Positions 31,665 to 40,900 of a stretch of 64,000 nucleotides of DNA are shown here, piece after piece. The stretch's first letter is position 1. Each line of letters opens with the position of its first letter. A program made the position numbers and the translations under genes. The DNA comes from Citreicoccus inhibens (GTDB lineage Bacteria; Myxococcota; Myxococcia; Myxococcales; Myxococcaceae). Where the stretch lies: assembly GCF_019039035.1 (NCBI RefSeq), contig NZ_JAHNZT010000001.1, positions 178,049 through 242,048 of the forward strand, written 5' to 3'. The notes under the pieces were generated by a model, which saw only the letters and a program-made list of their open reading frames with translations, made no database searches and was not told the origin of the DNA.

Positions 31665-32675
31665 TCACTCGGGCGCGGGGCCATCCACGGGCTGGCCGGT
31701 GCGCAGCGCGATGAGGGCGCGGCGGTACTCGATGGGGAGTCGGTCCGCGCGCGTGTGCAGTTCGCTGGAGAAGTCCACCGGATGCGCCTTGGGACGCACG
31801 CCCTCCAGGACGCGGCGGTCCTGCTCCAGGATGGCCAGCTCGCTCTTCACGAAGAGCTCCGGGAAGTGGTTGCGCAAGCGCGGGTGGTAGCTGGAGAAGT
31901 AGAAGCCCACCATCTTGTCCTCGGAGATGGGCGAGGCGACGGCGTACACCGTGTGCACGTAGAAGAGCGTGGGCTTGAACGACAGCCGCGCGGCGAACGG
32001 CAGCGTCACGTCATACGTCAGCGTGGTGCGGTCCACCTTGGGCGGCGCGCCCTCCAGCGAAGGCGCCAGCGCGGGATACACGATGCGCGTGCGCAGTCCG
32101 CCCTCGGGCAGCCGCTCCACGTCGTAGGGCGGCACCTCTTGCACCTCGGGGTTGCCAAAGGTGCCGCGATGCACCCAGCCCAGGTGCGCGACGTCGAGGA
32201 TGATCTCCACCAACCGGCCCGCTGAGACATCCCAGTCCAGCCGAGGCAGCGGCACCGTGGCCACGCTGCCGTCCTCCAGCTCGGGCCACTCGGGCAGCGG
32301 CGCCTTGGGCGTGGGCGACAGGCACACCCAGATGAGGCCGTAGCGCTCGGTGGCCTTGAAGGCGGGGATGCACGCCTTGGGCGAGATGGGCGCCGCGGGC
32401 TGGGACGGCACGCGCACGCAGCGGCCATCCACGCCGTAGGTCCATCCATGAAAACCACAGCGCACGCCTTCGGGGGTCACCTCGCCGGCGGCGAGGTCCG
32501 CGCCTCGGTGGGCACACCGGCGATGCGTGGCCGCCACGCCCGCGCTCGTGCGCCAGAGCACCAGGTCGGTCTCCAGCAACCGCGCGGGGAGAGGGCGGTT
32601 GGTCAGCTCATGTGAATACGCGACGGGGTGCCAGTACGGCGCGAAGTCCCCGACGTAGGTGCCCGGGATGCTCAC
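31665..32675 (-). CDS. Rieske [2Fe-2S] non-haem iron oxygenase
   Basis: This 336-residue protein starts at GTG, overlapping the stop of the upstream 57-residue peptide gene (GTGA). The Rieske cluster ligands are CAHRGADL (C-x-H) and CGFHGW (C-x2-H) in residues 50-80. The catalytic domain has the iron-binding pattern ILDVAHLGWVHRG (Asp and two His) near residues 178-190, and a long C-terminus. The family is that of aromatic-ring and aldehyde or N-oxygenases (phenylpropionate-dioxygenase-like). No ferredoxin or reductase is visible close by, so it must borrow electrons. Overlap with a short peptide gene suggests the peptide is its substrate or partner (inference). Confidence 0.9.
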   Translation of the reverse strand: MSIPGTYVGDFAPYWHPVAYSHELTNRPLPARLLETDLVLWRTSAGVAATHRRCAHRGADLAAGEVTPEGVRCGFHGWTYGVDGRCVRVPSQPAAPISPKACIPAFKATERYGLIWVCLSPTPKAPLPEWPELEDGSVATVPLPRLDWDVSAGRLVEIILDVAHLGWVHRGTFGNPEVQEVPPYDVERLPEGGLRTRIVYPALAPSLEGAPPKVDRTTLTYDVTLPFAARLSFKPTLFYVHTVYAVASPISEDKMVGFYFSSYHPRLRNHFPELFVKSELAILEQDRRVLEGVRPKAHPVDFSSELHTRADRLPIEYRRALIALRTGQPVDGPAPE

Positions 32676-32845
32676 GCGAGCGCGAGCGGAGCAATCTTGC
32701 TTTCGATCTCCTCGAGGAGGAAGTCGATCTCCTCGATCTCATCGAGCTTCTCCGGAGCAGCCGTGAGCGTGGCGGGAGCGGCCTCGGCGGACGTCGGCTG
32801 CGTGGACTGATCGGACTGCGCCTGCACGGTGTCTTCCGCGGCCAT
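32672..32845 (-). CDS. 57-residue acidic peptide coupled to the Rieske oxygenase; RiPP-precursor candidate
   Basis: The start at 32845 follows GAGGAGG about 6 bases away, a strong site. The N-terminal 30 residues are Ala/Gln/Thr/Ser-rich and flexible; the next part reads EKLDEIEEIDFLLEEIESK and the end is IAPLALA. Its TGA stop overlaps the GTG of the Rieske gene by two bases, so the two are translationally coupled. The layout (acidic helical leader, short hydrophobic core, oxidative enzyme next) resembles a ribosomal peptide precursor, but no core motif is known to me. It might instead be a small regulatory peptide or an assembly factor. Confidence 0.65.
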   Translation of the reverse strand: MAAEDTVQAQSDQSTQPTSAEAAPATLTAAPEKLDEIEEIDFLLEEIESKIAPLALA

Positions 32846-32985
32846 GGAGCCTCCTCACGAATGCTGGGAGTCGGGATGCTCACGGCAGGATGGGGGCGGT
32901 GTCAATGCACGACCCGTGACGCCGCGCGGCTTGGCCGACCTCTGCCGTCACCCGTCCGAGTCGTATACGCTCGGGCTTCTCCCCG
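32846..32985. promoter_or_regulatory. Divergent promoter region between peptide/Rieske genes and outer-membrane protein gene
   Basis: This 140-base region separates starts that run in opposite directions. It should hold the promoters of both the peptide-Rieske operon and the outer-membrane protein-NRPS unit. The stretch GTCGTATACGCTCGG near 32955 is AT-richer than the rest and might be a -10 area for the plus strand. No clear -35, sigma-54 or operator repeats are seen. Confidence 0.4.
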
Positions 32986-34875
32986 ATGACCACCTCTCCC
33001 CTCTCCCTCGCCACGGTCGCGCTCACCTTGCTCTGCGGCGGCCTCGCACGTGCCGAGCCGTGGAGTGGCGCGACGCCCGGAACAACCACCCTCCCCCAAG
33101 TCCTTCAATCGTTCGGTGCTCCCAGTCAACGAACGGAGCGCGGCGGCGCGGTGGAGCTCACGTATCAGCGCAAATCGGCGCCTCCCGGGGCGCGTCGGGT
33201 GCGCTTCCGCTTCACCGGATCCGAGCGCGTCCTGAACTCCCTCGAGGTGTTGCCCGCTCGGCCCATGAAGCGCGCGGCCATCGAGGCCCTCTATGGTCCC
33301 GCGTGTGACGAGGCCGTGGCGGACGCGCCTGCGTGTTTCGACCCAGAGCCCGCCCCGGGTCGACTGAGCCGCCTGCGCTATCGCGCCCGAGGACTCACCG
33401 TCCTAATCGACCGGACACAACGCGTGCGCACGCTGGAGTTCCTCCCGGCGCCCGCCGCGGCGCTGCCTCCTCCCGAGGCCGCGCCGGTCCTCGCCAAGGA
33501 AGTCGCGCCCGCGCCCGTCGTACCGGACACCGCGTTGGCATTGAGCCAGGGGCTCGCGCCCGCGGTGGTGGAGGAGGCACCAGTGACGCCCGCGCCCGCG
33601 CCACCTCCGGCCGCGCCCGTCGCCGCGTCGCCTCAGGCCCAGGACGGCGCGAGCGACTCCGTCATCCGTGGGTGGCAGGGCCCGGTGGAGGAGAGCGGCG
33701 ACAGCGCCTGGACGCAGCGGATGCCCACCAAGCCCGCGCTCGCGCTGGGCGGAGCGCTCTACCAGCGCGCGGAGGTGGTGGGAGTTCGCAGCGACGGGGC
33801 CACGTCCTTCGAGCCTTCGTTCCCCACGCTCGTGGACCTCTACCTCGACGCGACCGCGTCTCAGCGCGTGCGTGGATACATGCTGGGGCGGCTCGGGTTC
33901 GATCCGCTCGACACGCGCCACACGCGCCCCGATGTCTTGCTGGGGCAGCTCTGGCTGAAGTTCGACGTCGCGCGGACCCTCTACGTCACCGCGGGGCGCC
34001 AAGAGGTTCGCTGGGGCAGCTCGCAAGTGTGGCGGCCCACGGACTTCCTCCAAGCGCCCAATCCGGATCCGCTCAGCAACCTGGACCTGCGCACGGGCGT
34101 GGACATGGTGAAGCTGTCGCTTCCCTGGGAGTCGATGGCCGCCAACCTGTCGCTCATTGGCACCGCGGAGATGACGGGCACGACCGACGAGGACCGAGCC
34201 GTGCGCTACGGCGGCGCCGTGCGCGCCGAGATGGCGGTGGGTCCCGGGGAGCTCATCGCCACGGCCGCGTTCCGTGAGCAGCGGCGTCCTCGCTATGGCC
34301 TGGACCTGTCGGTGGGCGCGGGCATCTTCGACTTCAACGCGGAAGTGGCACTCGTGCGCGACAGCCCGACGCGGCTGTGGCAGCGCACCGCCGAGGGGTT
34401 CGTCGAGCGCGAACTCGATGGCCCCAAGCTCCTGACCAGCGCGGGCGTGTCCGCGCAGCTCGTCTTCGCGGATGTGTACCGCGCCATCCTGCGGGTGGAG
34501 GGCTTCTCCAATCCGCTCGGCTACGACGACCGGGCCTATCTCCCGTGGCTCAACGCGCAGGGCGATTACCAGTCGCTCTACTTCGGGCGCTACTACGCCA
34601 TGGGGCAGATCAACATCGCGCGCCGCAGCCGCACCACGCCCACGGTCATCTTCACCACCCTGGCCAATCTGCAGGATGTCTCGTTCATGTCGCGGCTCGA
34701 CTTCCAGGCCTCGCCTTTCGATGTGCTGGAGATCGCCGTCCGCGCCTTCGTCGAAGTGCCCTACGGAGCCAAGGGCAGCGAGTTCCGCTTCGAGCAGACG
34801 CCCTCCGACCCCGCATCGAGCAGCCCGGGCCTGGGCGTCTTTCGCGCGGGCCTGAGCCTCTTCATGCGCATCTAG
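32986..34875 (+). CDS. Outer-membrane beta-barrel protein with periplasmic N-terminal domain
   Basis: The protein has 629 residues. The signal peptide ends in LLCGGLARA. Residues 25-150 form a small globular domain (LPQVLQSFGAPSQRTERGGAVELTYQ and a Cys pair near residues 106 and 116). An Ala/Pro/Val-rich linker follows, then a barrel with many alternating hydrophobic strands, for example LYVTAGRQEVRWGSSQVWRPTDFL and RTGVDMVKLSLPWE. The WG-x(2)-xVWRPTDF motif is like DUF1302/alginate-export-type porins. The chain ends in the aromatic-hydrophobic signature LSLFMRI. It lies 80 bases upstream of the NRPS on the same strand and is probably in its operon; a role in exporting the product is inferred. 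Confidence 0.75.
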   Translation: MTTSPLSLATVALTLLCGGLARAEPWSGATPGTTTLPQVLQSFGAPSQRTERGGAVELTYQRKSAPPGARRVRFRFTGSERVLNSLEVLPARPMKRAAIEALYGPACDEAVADAPACFDPEPAPGRLSRLRYRARGLTVLIDRTQRVRTLEFLPAPAAALPPPEAAPVLAKEVAPAPVVPDTALALSQGLAPAVVEEAPVTPAPAPPPAAPVAASPQAQDGASDSVIRGWQGPVEESGDSAWTQRMPTKPALALGGALYQRAEVVGVRSDGATSFEPSFPTLVDLYLDATASQRVRGYMLGRLGFDPLDTRHTRPDVLLGQLWLKFDVARTLYVTAGRQEVRWGSSQVWRPTDFLQAPNPDPLSNLDLRTGVDMVKLSLPWESMAANLSLIGTAEMTGTTDEDRAVRYGGAVRAEMAVGPGELIATAAFREQRRPRYGLDLSVGAGIFDFNAEVALVRDSPTRLWQRTAEGFVERELDGPKLLTSAGVSAQLVFADVYRAILRVEGFSNPLGYDDRAYLPWLNAQGDYQSLYFGRYYAMGQINIARRSRTTPTVIFTTLANLQDVSFMSRLDFQASPFDVLEIAVRAFVEVPYGAKGSEFRFEQTPSDPASSSPGLGVFRAGLSLFMRI

Positions 34876-34955
34876 TCCGCAGCGCCCGCGGCGTATCCCC
34901 ACCGCCGCGCCCCTGCTCCTCCGCAACCTCCCGGCCCCTGACTCTCCCTCCGGAC

Positions 34956-37900
34956 ATGACCTCCCCTTCCGACCTCGACTCCCTGGACCCGGCTGCGAAG
35001 CGCGCGTTGCTTCAGCAGCTCCTGGGACGCCAATCCCCTCGGGCCAACAGCGCCGATGCTCCGCGCGCGACGGGTCCCACGCGTCGCCCTGCCGATGCGC
35101 CCGCGGTCCTCTCGCCCGCGCAGGAGCGCATGTGGTTCCTGCACCAACTCCGCCCGGGCACCGCGACGTACGTCGTGCCCTGGGCCGCGGAGCTGCGTGG
35201 CCCGGTGGGCCTCGGGCGACTCGATGCGGCCTTGCGGCGACTGCTGGAGCGCCACGCGGCGCTGCGCTCGCGATTCCCCGAGGACGGCGGTCGCCCCCGC
35301 CTGGACTTCCTGCCCGTGCCCGCGCGCGTGCTGGACGTGGAGGAGGTGCCAGGCTCGGGTGATGAGGGGCCGTGGGCGGTTCGCCTGAAGGAAGCGGCGT
35401 CGCGGCCGTTCGACCTGGAGCACGGGCCGCTGTATCGGTTCCGCCTGCTGCGCGACTCGAGCCCGCGGCACGTGCTGGTGCTCGCGTTCCATCACCTCGT
35501 CACGGATGGCGCGTCCATCAACGTGCTGATGCGTGAGCTGGCGGTGCTGCTCGCGGCGGCCACGCGAGGCGAGGCTCCGTCCCTGGCGCCGTTGCCGTTG
35601 GAGCTGGCGGACGTCTCGGCGTGGCAGCGCACGCCCGCCGCGTCGGAGCGCGAGCCGGAGCTGCTCGCGTATTGGAAGCGCAGGCTCGATGGCGCGCCTC
35701 AACACCTGGACCTCGCCACCGACCTGCCGCGCCCCGCGCAGCGCTCGGACCGGGGCGCGCTGACCGAGCGGCTCTCCCTGCCCGCCGCGCTCGTCGAGTC
35801 ACTGCGCGCGTTCAGCCGGGAGCAGCAGGTCTCGCCGTTCATGACGGCCCAGGCCGCGTTCGCCGCGTTGATGTATCGCTACACGCGGCAGGACGACTTC
35901 TGCGTGGGCACGCCCGTGTCCGGACGCCCGCACCCGTCCACCGAGGGGCTGGTCGGCCTGTTCGTCAACACGGTGGTGCTGCGCACGCAGGTGTCTCCGG
36001 CAGATGACTTCGCGGCCCTGCTCGGGCGCACGCGCGCCACCACGCTGGAGGCACTGGCCCATCAAGAGCTGCCCTTCGATCGGCTGGTGCAAGCGCTGGG
36101 CGTGGAGCGCAGCCTCAGTCACTCGCCGCTGTTCCAGGTGATGTTCGACCTGTACCAGGTGGAGCATTCGCTCGCGGGCGCCTTCCCAGGGGCGCGTGAC
36201 GTGCCGCTGGACACAGGCGCGTGCGAGTTCGATCTCCACCTGACGCTCATCGAGAGCACCTCCGGCTTCGAGCTATACGCCCGCTACAGCACCGACCTGT
36301 TCCTGGCCCACACGGTGCGGAGGCTCCTGGGGCATTACCTCCAGCTCCTCGGCCATGCGCTGCGCGCGCCGCATACGCGGCTGGACGCGTTGACGCTGCT
36401 GTCCCTCGATGAGCGCGCCCAGGTCCTCCAGGACGCGAGCCCGCCTCGGCAACCGTTCCCGTTGGCGTCCGTCTTCCCGGAGCACTTCGACGCGCAGGTC
36501 GCGCGCTCCCCCGACGCCGTGGCGCTCACGACGCCTGGGGGCGCGCGGTGGACCTATGCGGCGCTGGCTGCGGACACACGCCGCGCGGCGCGGCGGATGG
36601 TGGTCCAAGGCGTGGGCCCGGACATCATCGTCGGCGTGCTGGGGCAGCGCTCCGAGGCCACCGTGCGCGCGCTCCTCGCCGTGCATCAGGCCGGTGGCGC
36701 CTATCTGCCGTTGGATGCGCGGCTCCCCCCGGAGCGACTCGCGACGCTGCTGACGGAGAGCCGAGCGCCCTTCGTGCTGGCGCTCGGTGAGTCGGGCCCG
36801 GTCCTGGATGAAGTCCTCGCGCGGCTGCCCGAGGCGTCACGTCCTCGCGTCCTGACACTCGATGGCGCCGAGGCCGAGAGCACCGCGCCGTTGGCTCCGC
36901 GCGCGACACCAGACACGCTCGCCTATGTGTTGTTCACCTCGGGCTCCACGGGCACGCCCAAGGGCGTGATGATTCCGCACCGGGGCATGCTCAACCACCT
37001 GCTGGGCATGCGCGCGGCGCTCGACCTGGGCCCTGGCGATGTCGTCGCGCAGATCGCCGCGCTCAGCTTCGACATCTCCATCTGGCAGATGCTGGGTGCG
37101 CTCGTGGGCGGCGGCTCCACGCACCTCATCGACGACGACACCGTGCGAGACGCGCCCCGGTTGGCGCGCGCGTTGGAAGAGGGCCGAGCCACCGTCATGG
37201 AGATGGTGCCATCGGTGCTCCAGAACATCCTGGATGGCGCGGCGCCCGATGCCGCGTTCCCGGACATGCGCTGGGTGGTGCTGGGTGGCGAGCCCGTTCC
37301 GCCCGCGCTCTGCCGCGCGTGGATGGCGCGCTGCCCGGCGTGCCGCGTGGCGGACGCGTACGGGCCCACGGAGGGTTCGGACATCGCGAGCCTCCACTTC
37401 GTGCAGACGCCGCCCGATGGCACCTTCACGCCCATCGGTCGGCCCAAGGCCAACATGGAAGTGTATGTGCTGGACGAGGCGCTCCAGCCCGTCCCGCGCG
37501 GCGTCCCGGGTGAGCTGTACCTGGGAGGACTCGGCGTGGCCCGAGGCTACGTGGGCCGGCCCGACCTCACCGCCGAGCGCTTCGTGCCGCATCCCTTCAG
37601 CGCCGAGCCGGGGGCCCGCCTGTATCGCTCAGGGGATCTCGGGAGATGGCTGCCAGAGGGGCTGCTTCAGTTCGTCGCCCGCGCCGACCTTCAGGTGAAG
37701 GTGCGCGGCGTGCGAATCGAGCTGGGCGAAGTCGAGGCCGCGCTCGCCTCGCTCCCCGGAGTTCGCCATGCCGCCGTCACGGTGCAGCGGCGCGCCGTGG
37801 ATGATGCGTGGCTGGTGGCGTGGGTGGTGCCGAGCAGCGCCGACGCGCGCATCGAGGACCTCCAGCACTCCCTCTCTCGCCTCCTCCCCTCCTTCATGCT

Positions 37901-40900
37901 CCCCTCCCGCTGGCTCTCGCGGGACTCCCTGCCACTCACCTCCACAGGCAAGGTCGACCGCAAGGCTCTCGCCTCCCTCCACCTCGACGACTCCGCTCTC
38001 CCCTCTTCCGGCGGCCCTCCTCGCGGTCACGTCGAGACTCTCCTCTCCCACCTCTTCCTCCAGGTCCTCTCCCTCCACTCCATCGAGCGCGACTCAAGCT
38101 TCTTCCACCTCGGCGGCCACTCCCTCTCCGCCACCCGCCTCGTCTCTCGCATCCGTCACGCCTTCGGCGTTCAGCTTCCCCTCGCCTCCCTCTTCGCCTC
38201 CCCCTCCGTCGCTTCCCTCGCTCGCGAGCTCACGCGACTTCAAGGGGCTCCGGTGGACGTTCCGGCGCCGGCGCCTCGGCCCGCGAACGAGCCCCTCGCG
38301 CTGTCTCCCGCGCAAGAGCGACTGTGGTTCATCCAGCAGCTCCATCCGGACTCTGGCGCGTACCACATCCCTCAAGCCGTCGAGGTGAAGGGGGCCGTGG
38401 ACACGGATGCACTCGATGCGGCGCTGCGATTGCTGCTCGAACGGCACCCCGTGCTGCGGATGACGGTGGCCTCTCACCAGGGACAGCCGCGGGCCTCGCT
38501 CTCGGAGGTGCCGTCGCGCGCGCTCCAGGTCGAGCGAGTGGAGACCCAGGCTCGCGATGCGAGCTGGATGGAGCAGCGGCTCCTCCAGGAGTCATGGCGC
38601 CCGTTCTCGCTGGAGCAGGGGCCGCTGTATCGCTTCCTGATGCTCCAAACCGGCGGCGGTGTCTCGGTGTTGTTGCTCGTCTTCCACCACCTCGTGGTGG
38701 ATGGCCTGTCGCTGGACATCCTGATGCGCGAGTTGGGCGCGGCCTATGCCGACGCGAGCATCGGAGAGATGCCTTCGCTGCCGTCCGTGCCGCTCCAGTA
38801 CTTCGACGTGGCCGCGTGGCAGCGCTCGGAGCCTCTGCTCGCGCGGGAGGATGCGCAACTCGGTTACTGGAAGCACCAGCTCGCGGGCGTGCCGGACGTC
38901 CTTCAACTCCCGACGGACAAGGCGCGCCCCGCCGTGCTCACGCATCAAGGTGCGTCCACGGGAATGCAGGCCGTGCCCGCCGAGCTGGCGGAGGCCGTGC
39001 AAGGCCTCGCGCGAGAGCACCGCGCCACGCCGTTCATGGTGCTGTACGCCGCGTTCGCCGCGCTGCTGTATCGGTACTCGCAGCAGGAGGACTTCTGCGT
39101 CGGCACGCCGGTGTCCGGGCGCACGCACCCGGCCACCGAGGGCGTCGTCGGGCTCATGGCAAATACCGTGGCGCTGCGCACGCGACTGGACGGCGGCACG
39201 TCCTTCTCGGCGCTGCTGGCGCAGGTGCGTGACACCACCCTGGGCGCGCTCGCACATCAGGATGTGCCCTTCGAGCGGCTGGTCCGTGCCCTCGGCGTGG
39301 AGCGTGGGTTGGGACACGCGCCGCTGTTCCAGGTGCTGTTCGACCTGCACCGGGCGCAGGGTTCGCTCACGGAGGCCTTCCGCGGGCTGCGCGCCCGGCC
39401 CGTTCCCGTGGACGTGCGCGCCAGCCCGTTCGACCTCGCGCTCAGCGTCCTCGAAGGGCCGACAGGCTTCGAGCTGACTCTCCGCTACAGCGGCGAACTC
39501 TTCGAGCCCGGCACCGCGCACGCCTTCGTGGCGCACTACCTCCAGCTCCTCGCGCGGGCCGTGGCTTCGCCCGGAACGCCCGTGGCTCGGCTGTCGTTGC
39601 TCGCGCCCGATGCGCGCGCCCAGGTGCTCGTGCCGGCTCGGTCGCCCGCGCCGGACTTCGACCTGGGTACCTGCCTGCCCGAGCGCATCGCGGCGCACGC
39701 GCGACGCACCCCCGGACAGGTGGCGCTCGCGTCCTCACAGACGCGGTGGACCTATGCGGCGCTGGAGGAGCACACCACGCGTGCCGCTCGACGGCTGCGC
39801 GCGCAGGGCGTCACGACCGAGTCCGTGGTCGCGGTGCTGGGCCAGCGCTCCGAGGCCACCGTGCGCGCGGTGCTGTCCCTGCACAAGGTGGGCGCCGCGT
39901 ACCTCCCGCTGGACACGCAACTTCCGCCCGCGCGCCTCGCTCAACTCCTGGCCGAGAGCCGCGCGCCCTTCGTCCTTCCGCTGGAGGGCGCGGGAGCCTC
40001 GCTGGACGCGGTGCTCTCGGAGCTTCCCGCGTCGCAGCGCCCGCGCGGGGTGACGCTCGACGGACTGGAGACCGAGTCCGCGGAGCCGCTGGTTCCGAAC
40101 GCCACGCCGACGACGCTCGCTTATGCCCTGTTCACCTCTGGCTCCACGGGCACGCCCAAGGGCGTGATGGTGGACCATCGGGGCATGCTCAACCACCTGC
40201 TCGGCATGCAGCAGGGACTGGGCATGGGCCCGGACGACGTGCTCGCCCAGACGGCGCCGCTGTCGTTCGACATCTCCATCTGGCAGATGCTTGGCTCGCT
40301 CGTCGCGGGTGGCACCACCTTCGTCGTGGAGGACGAGGTGGTGCGCGAGCCGCCTCGGTTGGCCGCCGCGCTTCAGCAGGCGGGAGTCACCGTCTCGGAG
40401 CTGGTGCCTTCGCTGCTGCAAGCGGTGTTGGAGGACTCACCGGAGGGCGCGCTCAACGGGCTGCGAAAGATGGTCACCATTGGCGAGGCCCTGACGCCCG
40501 CCACCTGCCGCGCGTGGTTCGAGCGCTACCCGCGCATCCCGCTCGTCAACGCCTACGGCCCCGCCGAGTGCGCGGACACCGCGTCGCTGCACACGATGCA
40601 CGCCCCGCCCTCCGGCGCGAGCACGCCCATCGGCGCGCCCAAGGCCAACATGGAGCTGTACGTGCTGGACGCGGGGCTTCAGCCCGTCCCGCGCGGCGTC
40701 CCGGGTGAGCTGTACATCGGCGGCACGGGCGTGGGCCGTGGCTATCTCGGCCGCCCGGATCTCACCGCCGAGCGCTTCGTACCCCATCCCTTCAGCGCCG
40801 AGCCGGGGGCCCGCCTGTATCGGACCGGAGACCGGGGCCGCTGGAACGCGGACGGCACGCTGGCGTTCCTCGGCCGCGTGGACTTCCAGGTGAAGGTGCG

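Noticed and set aside
32925..32960. Possible sigma-54 promoter (TTGGCC...CTGCC) upstream of the outer-membrane protein gene
   Set aside because: The GG and GC elements are 9 bases apart instead of 10 and the flanking consensus is missing.
34956..38000. Assigning A1 and A2 to 2,4-diaminobutyrate from DIWE...AD-K codes
   Set aside because: I recall similar codes only vaguely, and reading eight-residue codes by eye is uncertain; a predictor must decide.
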